A DNA stretch of 64,000 nucleotides, from NCBI RefSeq assembly GCF_047717795.1, contig NZ_CP159808.1, positions 2,161,620 through 2,225,619 of the forward strand, given 5' to 3'. Positions 8,127 to 16,271 of the stretch are shown here, piece by piece; position 1 is the first letter of the stretch, and every line of letters starts with the position of its first letter. Position numbers and translations under genes: made by a program. The notes beneath the pieces were generated by a model that worked only from the letters and a program-made list of their open reading frames with translations, had not been told where the DNA came from and ran no database searches. This DNA comes from Marisalimonas sp016777705 (GTDB lineage: Bacteria > Pseudomonadota > Alphaproteobacteria > Puniceispirillales > Marisalimonadaceae).

Positions 8127-8453
8127 ATGGATGATCAATTTGTTACTGAGCTCTTTAAATTATTAAAAGAAAAAGCAAAAATAAATAATAATTCCTCATA
8201 CACTTCACAATTAATCAAAAACCCAGATTTATTAGCTAAAAAAATAGGGGAAGAATCCTCTGAACTGATTATTGATTTTATTAAAAATAATAAAACAGGA
8301 ATTATAAATGAATCGGCAGATTTATTATATCATATATTTGTTGTGTGGATATCTATGGGCATAAATCCTCAAGAAATTTGGGATGAATTATCCAAAAGAC
8401 AATCACAATCAGGTATTGAGGAAAAAAAAAATAGAGGAAAAATACATGAATAA
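8127..8453 (+). CDS. hisE: Phosphoribosyl-ATP pyrophosphatase
   Basis: MazG-like all-alpha pyrophosphohydrolase that cleaves phosphoribosyl-ATP to phosphoribosyl-AMP, the second step of histidine synthesis. The 108-aa product contains the metal-binding 'KKIGEESSELIIDF' and 'NESADLLYH' helices and the C-terminal 'KRQSQSGIEEKKNR'. I chose the ATG at 8127, directly after the hisF stop; the frame is open further upstream inside hisF. It is a separate gene here, not fused to hisI. Its last 8 bases overlap the HIT gene. Confidence 0.95.
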   Translation: MDDQFVTELFKLLKEKAKINNNSSYTSQLIKNPDLLAKKIGEESSELIIDFIKNNKTGIINESADLLYHIFVVWISMGINPQEIWDELSKRQSQSGIEEKKNRGKIHE

Positions 8454-8808
8454 TAGCTATGATAACAAAAATATTTTTTCAAAAATTTTAAGATCTGAAA
8501 TTGATTGTGAGAAGATACTCGAGAATGAACACGCATTAGCTTTTTTGGATATTAATCCTCAAGCACCTATTCATATTTTAATTATACCTAAAAATAAATA
8601 TATAGATTTCTACGATTTTACCCAAAATGGTTCGGCTCAAGAAATTAAATATTTTTGGGAATTAGTAAATGATGTAATAAAAAATAAAAATATTTCAGAT
8701 TCAGGATTCAGATTAATAACTAACTCTGGAAAGGACGGTAATCAAGATGTACCACATTTTCATGTACATTTGTTAGGCGGAAAAAATTTGGGAAGAATGA
8801 TTAATTAG
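8446..8808 (+). CDS. HIT-family (Hint-like) nucleotide hydrolase
   Basis: A 120-aa histidine-triad protein. The active-site motif is 'DVPHFHVHLLGGKNLG' near the C-terminus (His-x-His-x-His), after the fold's conserved 'FSKILRSEIDCEKILEN' and 'HILIIPKNKY'. Hint enzymes hydrolyse adenosine phosphoramidates such as AMP-lysine. The ATG at 8446, with AGAGGA 7 bases upstream, overlaps the hisE end by 8 bases. A Hint gene downstream of hisE is also known in Azospirillum, so it looks like a stable member of the operon. It converges on gshB with an 8-base overlap. Confidence 0.9.
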   Translation: MNNSYDNKNIFSKILRSEIDCEKILENEHALAFLDINPQAPIHILIIPKNKYIDFYDFTQNGSAQEIKYFWELVNDVIKNKNISDSGFRLITNSGKDGNQDVPHFHVHLLGGKNLGRMIN

Positions 8809-9757
8809 TTATTATTTTATCTTCTATGAAATCCCAAAACATTTTTTCAATGTTAATAGAATCATTAATTTTTATTTCACGAATTCCAGTTGGGGATGTA
8901 ACATTTATCTCTGTTATGAAGTCGCCAATTATGTCTATACCAACAAAGTAAAGCCCTTTTTCTTTTAAAGATTGTGAAATTTCGTTACATATAAATTGAT
9001 CTCTTTTTGTTATTGACGTCCTTTCGGGTTTTCCCCCTACATGCATGTTAGATCTACTCTCCCCTTTTTGGGGAACCCTATTAAGAGCGCCAACAATTTC
9101 ACCATTTAGAAGAATTATACGTTTATCACCATTTCGTACATCTTTTAAATATTTTTGGATCATAAGTGGTTCATTGCTTTGTTTAAAAAACATTTCTAGA
9201 ATTGAATAAAAGTTTTCGTCATTTGGTTTTAAATGAAAAACTCCTTGACCCCCATTTCCATACAATGGCTTTATAATGATATCTTGAAATTCATCTCTAA
9301 ATGATTTTATTACATTTATATCTTTGGTGATTAAAGTCTCAGGCATTAAATGAGGAAAGTTAGTTACAAATATTTTTTCTGGGGCATTTCTTACTTCAAA
9401 AGGATTATTAACTACAATAGTTTTCTTTGGTAGCTTTTCCAAAAGATGTGTTGCTGTAATATAAGACATATCAAACGGTGGGTCCTGTCTCATTAACACT
9501 ATGTCAAAATCAGATAATAATTGAATATTTTTTTCATAATATTTATAGTTATTAAACCCGTTTTCTATATCTAATTCAAATTTACAAATATTTGCTAGCA
9601 CTTTGTTAGATCTTAATATTAATGCATCTGGTGTAAAATGATGAATTGTGTGTCCTCTTTCTTGAGCCTCAAGAGCTAAAGCAAAACTAGTATCACCCTT
9701 TAAATCAAGTCTTTCTAATGGATCCATTAGAAATGCAACTTTAAGTTTAGTGCTCAT
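8801..9757 (-). CDS. gshB: Glutathione synthetase
   Basis: ATP-grasp ligase joining gamma-glutamylcysteine and glycine, 318 aa. The N-terminal domain starts 'KVAFLMDPLERLDLKGDTS', the family signature. ATP-grasp features follow: 'IIKPLYGNGGQGVFHL' (residues about 150-165), 'RNGDKRIILLNGEIVGALNR' and the Mg-binding 'EINVTSPTGIREI' near the C-terminus. Its ATG overlaps the stop of the BON lipoprotein gene upstream (ATGA), so the two are coupled. This implies glutathione-based redox chemistry in the organism; gshA is not in the window. Confidence 0.96.
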   Translation of the reverse strand: MSTKLKVAFLMDPLERLDLKGDTSFALALEAQERGHTIHHFTPDALILRSNKVLANICKFELDIENGFNNYKYYEKNIQLLSDFDIVLMRQDPPFDMSYITATHLLEKLPKKTIVVNNPFEVRNAPEKIFVTNFPHLMPETLITKDINVIKSFRDEFQDIIIKPLYGNGGQGVFHLKPNDENFYSILEMFFKQSNEPLMIQKYLKDVRNGDKRIILLNGEIVGALNRVPQKGESRSNMHVGGKPERTSITKRDQFICNEISQSLKEKGLYFVGIDIIGDFITEINVTSPTGIREIKINDSINIEKMFWDFIEDKIITN

Positions 9758-10329
9758 CGTGTGTCATCTGTTAACGTAATATAATTATAAACTTCTTTAA
9801 TAAAACGCGCACTTGAAGCATGGGCCTTAACTAAACCCATTTCCTCTATATTTGAAGCAACACCACTTAAATATGCAATATCATTTACAACGTCGATTGA
9901 AAAATTAATGCTATTAATTTTTTTATCAGTCATAATTCGCGCTCTAATTTCACCCATAGAAGAGATATCTCTAGCAATATTTCTAAGACTTGAAGTGTTA
10001 CTTATTTGAATTTCATTATTTACTTCATTAACGCCTTTTACGCTCCATGCAATTTTGGTAAGCTGTATCCTCGTCTCTGGTTCGCTTACTTTACCGGTAA
10101 ATAAAACTGATCCATTATTTACAGTGATTTTAGTATCAGCAATTAAACTAGGATCTTTTTTAAATATTAAGTTAGATATTTTTGTTTTAATAATTGTATC
10201 ATTTAATGCTGTACCAATTCCTTTTTCTTTAGAAGCTGCTCCTAATGAAAACATTCCAACAGTTCCTAAAATTGGTGCACATGATTGAAAAACAAAAAGA
10301 AATAAAGAAATTAGAAAAATTTTTTTCAT
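9754..10329 (-). CDS. BON-domain outer-membrane lipoprotein (DolP/YraP-like)
   Basis: 191 aa with a lipoprotein signal peptide (MKKIFLISLFLFVFQSC; lipobox Cys17) and two BON domains. The first spans about residues 44-110 ('GTALNDTIIKTKISNLI', 'FTGKVSEPETRIQL'); the second about 115-185 ('RARIMTDKKINSINFSI', 'YLSGVASNIEEMGLV'). In E. coli the dual-BON lipoprotein DolP supports outer-membrane integrity and is encoded beside rsmI and lpoA (yraL-yraM-yraP). The same neighbours flank this gene, while yraN and diaA are absent. It is coupled to gshB. Confidence 0.87.
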   Translation of the reverse strand: MKKIFLISLFLFVFQSCAPILGTVGMFSLGAASKEKGIGTALNDTIIKTKISNLIFKKDPSLIADTKITVNNGSVLFTGKVSEPETRIQLTKIAWSVKGVNEVNNEIQISNTSSLRNIARDISSMGEIRARIMTDKKINSINFSIDVVNDIAYLSGVASNIEEMGLVKAHASSARFIKEVYNYITLTDDTR

Positions 10330-10397
10330 GAAATTTGCCCCTTAATAATTAGTACTTTAAGATAAAATGTAAAATAAGTAATAAATTTATTTTGATA

Positions 10398-11303
10398 CTA
10401 TATTGTATTTATAATTTTTATAGCTTCTTTATAAATTATTTTTTTAGATAAATTTGTTTCCTCAGTTATCAATTTAACAGCATCCCTTAAAGTATGCTTT
10501 TTAAGCTTATTTTCTATAATTAATGTTAATTTTTCTATGTTTAAGTCAGTACTAAAATCATATCCACCCACTATTATTACTATTTCACCTTTTAATGGTT
10601 TGTTATTTTGATTTCTCTCATTAATAACATTATGAATGTTTTCTAAATCACTACAAATAATATCTTCATAAATTTTAGTAAGCTCTCTAGCAATCGAAAT
10701 CTTTCTGTTACCGTAAGTATAAAGCATAATTTTTAAAGTACTTTCTAATCTCAAACAAGTATCAAACCATATTCCTGTCATAGTATTATATTTAGTAGTC
10801 AAAAGTTGTTTCTCTAGACCACTTTTTTTTGAAGATAGAAAACCTCCAAAATAGAATTGGTTTGTTGGAAGACCTGAGAGAACTAAAGCATTTATAACTG
10901 CAGAAGGCCCTGGTAAATGAGTAACATTTACATTTTTTAGGTAACATTCTTGAACAATTTTATACCCTGGATCAGATATTAATGGAGTTCCTGCATCACA
11001 AACAAGACCTATATTTTTATTAAGGAATAGTTGTTTTAAAATAAATGGTCTTTTTTTTTCAGCATTAATATCATTGTAAGAAATAAGAGTCTTATATTTA
11101 ATTTTTAAATGTGAAAGTAATTTTTTTGTTCTTCTTGTATCTTCACAAAGAAGAATATCAACTAAACCTAAGATTTTAATTGCTCTTAAGCTTATATCAT
11201 CATAATTCCCAATTGGTGTTGCTATAATGTATAAGACTCCACAATGATCCTTAGAATATGTATTATAATAATAATCTAGATCTTCTTTACTAAAATTTTC
11301 CAA
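10398..11303 (-). CDS. rsmI: 16S rRNA (cytidine-1402 2'-O)-methyltransferase
   Basis: 301-aa tetrapyrrole-methylase-fold enzyme that methylates the 2'-hydroxyl of C1402 in 16S rRNA. Motifs: 'GVLYIIATPIGNYDDISLRA' near residue 22, 'CEDTRRTKKLLSHL', 'LVCDAGTPLISDPGYKIV', and 'LPGPSAVINALVLSGLP'. The only start before the conserved region is TTG, preceded by AAGG at a 7-base spacing. It diverges from the LpoA-like lipoprotein gene, the yraL-yraM neighbour pair of enteric bacteria, though there the two are also divergent. Confidence 0.95.
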   Translation of the reverse strand: MENFSKEDLDYYYNTYSKDHCGVLYIIATPIGNYDDISLRAIKILGLVDILLCEDTRRTKKLLSHLKIKYKTLISYNDINAEKKRPFILKQLFLNKNIGLVCDAGTPLISDPGYKIVQECYLKNVNVTHLPGPSAVINALVLSGLPTNQFYFGGFLSSKKSGLEKQLLTTKYNTMTGIWFDTCLRLESTLKIMLYTYGNRKISIARELTKIYEDIICSDLENIHNVINERNQNNKPLKGEIVIIVGGYDFSTDLNIEKLTLIIENKLKKHTLRDAVKLITEETNLSKKIIYKEAIKIINTI

Positions 11304-11347
11304 TAGATTACCTTAATTGATGTTATTTAAATACTTTGTGAGTTAAC

Positions 11348-12817
11348 ATGGGTTTTTCTAATTCTAATATTATAATATTACTTTGTATATTCTTAATAGT
11401 TAATGGGTGTAATCAAACTATACCTAAGATAATAGTTGAGAAACAAAATCCCAATAAATTAATTAAAGACAAACAAAAAATGACTCCTAAAAATAATTAT
11501 TTTTCTGAAAAAATTGTCAAAAAAAAAATTGGAACTTCAAAAAATACAACTACTAATCAATTAAATGATAATGATGTTGTGTTTGAATTCAGAAATGAAA
11601 GGTTACTTCAGGGACAAGTATCTAAAAAACCTTTACAAAACAAAAAAACTAGCAAAGCTTTATCTGCGGTTTTTAAAATGTTAAACCAAAATTTAAGTTT
11701 AGATACTACTAACTTAAACCTGAATAATACTGAAGTTTCGAATCCTATTGATTATGATAAAAACATTTATAACTCAGAGATTAACGAAAATTATAAAAAT
11801 ATTTTAGCTTTGCTTCCCTTTACTGGCTCTTATTCAAATTTTGCTTTAAAAATAAGAGAATCATTAGATATGAGCATTCTTAGGTTTGGTTCAAAAGATA
11901 TTCAAATAATTTATTTTGATACAGGTAAGGATAAATATGAATTAAATTTAAAAAATATACTCAAAACTGTTAAACCTAAATTAATAATCGGTCCTTTTAC
12001 AAGAGAATCCCTTTTAAAAATAAAGCCATTTGCAAAGGCTGAATCTATTCCAGTGTTTACTTTTTCCAATGACATAGCCTTAATTGAAAAAAATATTTGG
12101 TCTTTAGGGTTTTCTCCTGAAGAACAAATTGATAGTATTTTTTCGTGTTCTTTAAGAAATGGAAGTAAAAGATTTGGCTTGATAGCTCCTGAAAATTTAT
12201 ATGGAAATATTATATTGGATAGATCTGTTAGTTTAATAAAAACTAACAAAGATAATTATTTTGAAAAACTTCGTTTATCTAACAAACAAATAAATAATAA
12301 GCCTGAATTATTTTCTATTTTAAAAAATTTTTTAAATTACAAAGAAGAAGTTAATTCAACACACACTAAATTTGATACTATTTTTTTAGGAGGTAGTAAG
12401 GAGTTTGTTTTAGAAATTGCGCCATTGTTAGCTTTTTATGATGTAGATTCAAGAAAGGTGCAAATTTTAGGTACTGAAGAGTTTAATACTAGTGAAATTA
12501 AAAATGAACCTTCTCTTGAAAAAGCCTGGTTTCCAATGATTGCTAGCCAAAATACAGAAGATCTTAAGTTAATTTGGAATGAAGCTTGGAAGGATGAATA
12601 TGATTACTTTACGAATGCAGGATTTGATGCAGGTATAATTGGCATCAATTATTTAAATCAGAACAAAACAATTGATGTTTTCCTTAAAGATGTAAAAAGT
12701 CTTATAAATGGCTTTACTTTTAAAGCAAATGGTTTACTCACAAAACCTGTGTCAGTTATGCAAATAGAAAAATTAGGGATGTTAAAAAGTATTAAACTTT
12801 GTAATGATATAGACTAA
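11348..12817 (+). CDS. LpoA/LppC-like penicillin-binding protein activator (lipoprotein)
   Basis: 489 aa. The signal peptide ends in lipobox 'LIVNGC' (Cys at about residue 21), followed by about 120 residues of polar, Lys/Asn-rich linker. From about residue 150 to the end there is a periplasmic-binding-protein type I fold ('ILALLPFTGSYSNFALKIRE', 'KLIIGPFTRESLLKIKP', 'IPVFTFSNDIALIEKNIWSL'). This is the LppC family, whose E. coli member LpoA activates PBP1a from the outer membrane; the N-terminal TPR part of enteric LpoA is missing. It diverges from rsmI, and its stop interlocks with that of hemW (CTAA). Confidence 0.85.
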   Translation: MGFSNSNIIILLCIFLIVNGCNQTIPKIIVEKQNPNKLIKDKQKMTPKNNYFSEKIVKKKIGTSKNTTTNQLNDNDVVFEFRNERLLQGQVSKKPLQNKKTSKALSAVFKMLNQNLSLDTTNLNLNNTEVSNPIDYDKNIYNSEINENYKNILALLPFTGSYSNFALKIRESLDMSILRFGSKDIQIIYFDTGKDKYELNLKNILKTVKPKLIIGPFTRESLLKIKPFAKAESIPVFTFSNDIALIEKNIWSLGFSPEEQIDSIFSCSLRNGSKRFGLIAPENLYGNIILDRSVSLIKTNKDNYFEKLRLSNKQINNKPELFSILKNFLNYKEEVNSTHTKFDTIFLGGSKEFVLEIAPLLAFYDVDSRKVQILGTEEFNTSEIKNEPSLEKAWFPMIASQNTEDLKLIWNEAWKDEYDYFTNAGFDAGIIGINYLNQNKTIDVFLKDVKSLINGFTFKANGLLTKPVSVMQIEKLGMLKSIKLCNDID

Positions 12818-13983
12818 TTTATTATATAGCTTAAAATACTATCTAATTTAATTAAGTGATCATCATTTATTTTTATTTTATCATTATCTATGATTATTAA
12901 TTTTTCCTTCTCTAATTCTTTAAATTTTGTTTCCTGGATAATAGACTTATTATTAAGTTTTTCTATCTCAATGCCTTTTCTCAATCTAAGTCCCATAATC
13001 AATGTGTCAATATCAGATTCATATTGATTAAAAATATTAATATTTTCGAATTCAGAATTCTGATAGTTTTTATTCAACCATGTTTTCGGATTTTTATAGT
13101 TTTTTATTTCCACACGTTTGTTATCTTGATTTGAATACCACATTCTTCCATATGCACCTGGACCTATTCCTATCCAATTTTCTGAATTCCAGTAATTTAG
13201 ATTATGTTCACTTTCAAACTTTTCTTTTGCAAAATTTGAAATCTCATATCTTTGAAAATTATGTTCATTCAATATTGTTTTAGTTCTTGTAAAAAATTCA
13301 GCAGCAAGATCATTATCAACTGTTTTCAAAAGACCCTTTTTAAAATCTTTAAAGAATCTTGTGCCTTTTTCAATAGTTAATTGATATGCGGATAAGTGGT
13401 TGATATTAAATTTATTTAAAACTGATTGTAGTTCATTTTGCCAATCATCAATATTTTGTTCATATAAAGCATAAATTAAATCAATTGACACATTGTTAAA
13501 TGTATTAGTTGCTAAATCAATTGCAGTTTCAGCATCCCTATAATTATGCTTTCGACCAAGAAATTGTAAATTTTTATCATTTAAAGATTGTACCCCTATT
13601 GATATTCTATTGATCCCTAATTTATGCATATATTTAAATTTTTCTCTTTCATATGAACTGGGATTAGCTTCTAATGATATTTCAATATCATCTTTAAATT
13701 TAAATATTTTAGATGAAATATTTAAGATATGATCAAGTATCTCAACGGGCATTAATGAAGGTGTTCCTCCCCCAAAAAATATAGTGCTTAAGTTATCAAA
13801 TTTAACGTCAAATTTATCTAAAAGTGATTTGTATTCATATAATTGATTTGTGTATGATTTTATCCAAGCGTCTTTATCAACATCCTCAGTTACATGAGAG
13901 TTAAAGTCACAATAGGGACACTTAGATTCACAATATGGCCAATGTACATATAAGCTTAGAAGATTTTTCTTTTTATTTGTCAT
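12814..13983 (-). CDS. hemW: Radical SAM haem chaperone HemW
   Basis: 389-aa radical SAM protein. The 4Fe-4S motif is 'CESKCPYCDFNSH' (residues about 18-30; CxxxCxxC plus the third-site Phe-Asn pattern typical of HemW rather than HemN). The 'IFFGGGTPSLMP' GGGTP motif and 'SLEANPSSYER' follow. HemW proteins bind haem and were long mislabelled as coproporphyrinogen oxidase. A C-terminal winged-helix part is present ('DIDTLIMGLRLRKGIEIEKL'). It is coupled to rdgB upstream by ATGA; rph-rdgB-hemW is a frequent alphaproteobacterial order. Confidence 0.93.
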   Translation of the reverse strand: MTNKKKNLLSLYVHWPYCESKCPYCDFNSHVTEDVDKDAWIKSYTNQLYEYKSLLDKFDVKFDNLSTIFFGGGTPSLMPVEILDHILNISSKIFKFKDDIEISLEANPSSYEREKFKYMHKLGINRISIGVQSLNDKNLQFLGRKHNYRDAETAIDLATNTFNNVSIDLIYALYEQNIDDWQNELQSVLNKFNINHLSAYQLTIEKGTRFFKDFKKGLLKTVDNDLAAEFFTRTKTILNEHNFQRYEISNFAKEKFESEHNLNYWNSENWIGIGPGAYGRMWYSNQDNKRVEIKNYKNPKTWLNKNYQNSEFENINIFNQYESDIDTLIMGLRLRKGIEIEKLNNKSIIQETKFKELEKEKLIIIDNDKIKINDDHLIKLDSILSYIIN

Positions 13984-14597
13984 GGGCTTAAAGTTGGGAA
14001 AGACAGTCTAATTAACTTATTAAAGGCTATTGATCTATGACTTATATTATGTTTGAAATTGGGTGCCATTTCAGCAAATGTTAATTTATGATCTAAAGGT
14101 CTAAATATTGGATCATATCCAAATCCTTTATTTCCTCGAGGTGGCCATGAAAATTTACCATCAATACGACCTGAAACAGTAACATCATAATTATCAGGCC
14201 AGCATAAAGATAAAGAACAAACGAAATGACAATTATAATTTGGATTATTTATTTTTTTAATTGCTTTATTAATTTTAGACATGGCTAAATCAAAGTCTTT
14301 ATTTTCCCCAGCCCATCTTGCAGAGTGAATGCCAGGCTCATTATTAAGATCAGAAAAACATATTCCACTATCATCAGACAGACAAGGTAATTTAGTTGCT
14401 TTCGATACGAAGGCAGATTTAATCAAAGCGTTTTCTTCAAAAGTACAACCATTTTCTTCTGGTTCTTCTATTTTTAGATCATATGCTGACAGAATCTCAA
14501 TATTTAGCGGTTGAAGTAATTCACGAATTTCTCTAATTTTACCCTGGTTATGGCTAGCAATAACTAGTTTATTTTCTTTAAAAATTCTATATTTCAT
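13980..14597 (-). CDS. rdgB: Non-canonical purine NTP pyrophosphatase (RdgB/HAM1)
   Basis: House-cleaning enzyme that hydrolyses dITP, XTP and ITP to monophosphates. The 205-aa product has 'LVIASHNQGKIREIRELL' near the N-terminus, the 'ENALIKSAF' helix, 'CLSDDSGICF' with the catalytic acidic pair, 'GIHSARWAGE', and C-terminal 'GFGYDPIFRP' and 'FAEMAPNFKHNISHRSIAF'. It sits between rph (4-base gap) and hemW (4-base overlap) on the minus strand and is probably co-transcribed with both. Confidence 0.95.
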   Translation of the reverse strand: MKYRIFKENKLVIASHNQGKIREIRELLQPLNIEILSAYDLKIEEPEENGCTFEENALIKSAFVSKATKLPCLSDDSGICFSDLNNEPGIHSARWAGENKDFDLAMSKINKAIKKINNPNYNCHFVCSLSLCWPDNYDVTVSGRIDGKFSWPPRGNKGFGYDPIFRPLDHKLTFAEMAPNFKHNISHRSIAFNKLIRLSFPTLSP

Positions 14598-14601
14598 AGT
14601 T

Positions 14602-15327
14602 TTAATCTAATCCAAGAGCCTTCCTTTGAATATTGAAAATTTGTTGTGTACCAATATCAGCTAATTCTAACAGATTTAAAAATTGAGATTTATTATAAGG
14701 TTTTTGTTCAGCGGTAATTTGTATTTCTACTATACCTTTTGATGCAGTCAAAACAAAGTTGCCGTCTGTTTCTGCTGAAGAGTCTTCTTCATAATCAAGA
14801 TCAAGTATTTCTACTTCATTCCATATACCGCATGAAATGGCCCCAATTTGGTCAAATATAGGATTTTCAGCAATCTTACCACTTTTTAATAAAAAATTTA
14901 CTGCATCATATAAAGCCACCCATGCGCCAGTTATAGAAGCAGTTCTTGTCCCGCCATCTGCTTGAATTACGTCACAATCAATTTTAATTTGAAACTCTCC
15001 TAATTTTTTTAAATCTATAATTGACCTCAAAGATCGTCCAATAAGTCTTTGTATTTCTTGAGTTCGGCCAGATGCTTTTCCCTTCGATACTTCTCTATCC
15101 ATTCTAGAGTGAGTAGACCTTGGCAGCATGCCGTATTCGGCTGTAACCCAACCTTTACCTGAATTTCGAAGCCATGGTGGTAATTTTGTCTCTACTGATG
15201 CAGTACAGATTACGTGAGTATTTCCAAATTTAGCTAAGCAAGATCCTTCTGCATAAGGAGAAACTTTAGTTTCAAGAATTATTTTTCTAAGTTCGTTAAA
15301 ATTTCTTTTTGATGGTCTTATTAACAT
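14602..15327 (-). CDS. rph: Ribonuclease PH
   Basis: Phosphorolytic 3'-5' exoribonuclease that trims tRNA 3' ends, 241 aa as is usual. Signatures: 'RPSKRNFNELRKIILET' at the N-terminus, 'GWVTAEYGMLPRSTHSRMDRE' (shortened to key residues; Arg-rich RNA site), 'RTQEIQRLIGRSLR', the phosphate-binding 'DCDVIQADGGTRTASITGAW', and 'ETDGNFVLTASKGIVEIQ'. It is the first gene of the rph-rdgB-hemW run, transcribed away from grpE. The usual hrcA gene between rph and grpE is absent. Confidence 0.97.
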   Translation of the reverse strand: MLIRPSKRNFNELRKIILETKVSPYAEGSCLAKFGNTHVICTASVETKLPPWLRNSGKGWVTAEYGMLPRSTHSRMDREVSKGKASGRTQEIQRLIGRSLRSIIDLKKLGEFQIKIDCDVIQADGGTRTASITGAWVALYDAVNFLLKSGKIAENPIFDQIGAISCGIWNEVEILDLDYEEDSSAETDGNFVLTASKGIVEIQITAEQKPYNKSQFLNLLELADIGTQQIFNIQRKALGLD

Positions 15328-15419
15328 TATCTATCTCACTTTATTGTTAAATTTATAAACAGTCTATTATCCCAAAAATTCAGAAAACTCTAATTCTAAA
15401 TTATTAATACAATTTAACT

Positions 15420-15451
15420 CTTGTAAAAAACATAAATACAACTTATTTCAA
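15420..15451 (+). promoter_or_regulatory. Candidate RpoH (sigma-32) type promoter of grpE
   Basis: CTTG at 15420-15423, an 18-base spacer, then CTTATTTCAA at 15442-15451. This fits the alphaproteobacterial heat-shock promoter pattern CTTG-N17/18-CYTATNTNNG at all but the last fixed position. It lies 33 bases before the grpE start. The pattern is from memory of the literature on alpha-class heat-shock promoters; the match itself is directly visible. No CIRCE element (the HrcA operator) was seen. Confidence 0.5.
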
Positions 15452-15483
15452 ACCAATATATTAAACGAATTAGGAGATCTACA

Positions 15484-16155
15484 TTGTCTGAAAATAAAGA
15501 ATCATTAAATACACATGATGAAGACAAAAAGCCCGTTAAAGATGATGCTCTAAATTTAGAAAACATCCAAGTAGAAAATGAATTAGATGAAGGCCAAACT
15601 GATGAAGATAATGCCTCATCAATTGAAGAAAGTAATGAAGAACTTCAAACTAAAAATGAAGAACTTCAAACTAAAAATGAAGAACTCAAAGATCAATTGA
15701 TGAGAACGCTTGCTGAAAGTGAAAACTTAAGAAAAAGAACAATAAAAGATGTTGATCAAGCAAAAAAATATAGTCATATTTCTTTCGTTAGAGATTTAGT
15801 ATCATCTGTGGATAATTTTAAAAGGGCTCTGGATTCTTTACCAGAGGATAAAGCAGACTTACCAGAACCTATTAAAAATCTAATAATAGGTTTGGAAATA
15901 GTTGAGAAAGAGATAAACAGCACTTTTGAAAAACATAATTTAAAACAAATATCCCCATTAGGCGAGAAATTTGATTATAATTTTCATCAAGCTATGTTTG
16001 AAGTTCCAACTAATGACACAGATCCTGGAATAGTTATTGAAGTGTCGCAAATAGGTTATTTATTATATGATAGATTAGTCAGACCAGCAATGGTTGGAAT
16101 TTCAAAAAAAATTGAAGAAAATAATCAAGATAATGATAATCAAGAAGAGAATTAA
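15484..16155 (+). CDS. grpE: Nucleotide exchange factor GrpE
   Basis: Exchange factor that releases ADP from DnaK. 223 aa: an acidic, disordered N-terminus, a coiled coil from about residue 45 to 90, and the four-helix and beta-wing region ('SVDNFKRALDSLP', 'EKFDYNFHQAMFEVP', 'IGYLLYDRLVRPAMVGIS'). The start is TTG at 15484 with a strong AGGAGA site 6 bases upstream. The coiled coil contains a tandem 21-base duplication encoding the heptad EELQTKN twice in identical DNA, with a third partial copy. dnaK follows after 116 bases. Confidence 0.95.
   Translation: MSENKESLNTHDEDKKPVKDDALNLENIQVENELDEGQTDEDNASSIEESNEELQTKNEELQTKNEELKDQLMRTLAESENLRKRTIKDVDQAKKYSHISFVRDLVSSVDNFKRALDSLPEDKADLPEPIKNLIIGLEIVEKEINSTFEKHNLKQISPLGEKFDYNFHQAMFEVPTNDTDPGIVIEVSQIGYLLYDRLVRPAMVGISKKIEENNQDNDNQEEN
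15637..15678 (+). repeat. Tandem 21-bp heptad repeat within grpE
   Basis: Two identical 21-base units, 15637-15657 and 15658-15678, each encoding the heptad EELQTKN. A third unit begins at 15679 (EELKDQL) and diverges. One unit equals exactly two helical turns, so it changes coiled-coil length without breaking register. Identical codons imply a recent duplication. Confidence 0.9.
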
Positions 16156-16182
16156 TTATAAATAAATAATTTTTTTTATAAT

Positions 16183-16210
16183 CTTGTAAATTCAACAATT
16201 TAAACCATAT
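16183..16210 (+). promoter_or_regulatory. Candidate heat-shock promoter of dnaK
   Basis: CTTGTAA at 16183-16189 and AACCATAT at 16203-16210 with a 13-base spacer resemble the E. coli sigma-32 pattern CTTGAAA-N13-17-CCCCATNT, with several mismatches. It lies in the 116-base grpE-dnaK gap. A weak AT-only hairpin with a T-run (about 16154-16177) just upstream could partly terminate grpE messages. Both are low-certainty motif readings. Confidence 0.35.
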
Positions 16211-16271
16211 AAGGTCTGTTGATAAGAAATCATAAATAGACAAAAAATTGCATTTTTAAGGGAGGTTATTC

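Noticed and set aside
15328..16271. CIRCE operator upstream of grpE or dnaK
   Set aside because: No TTAGCACTC-N9-GAGTGCTAA-like inverted repeat is present in either gap.
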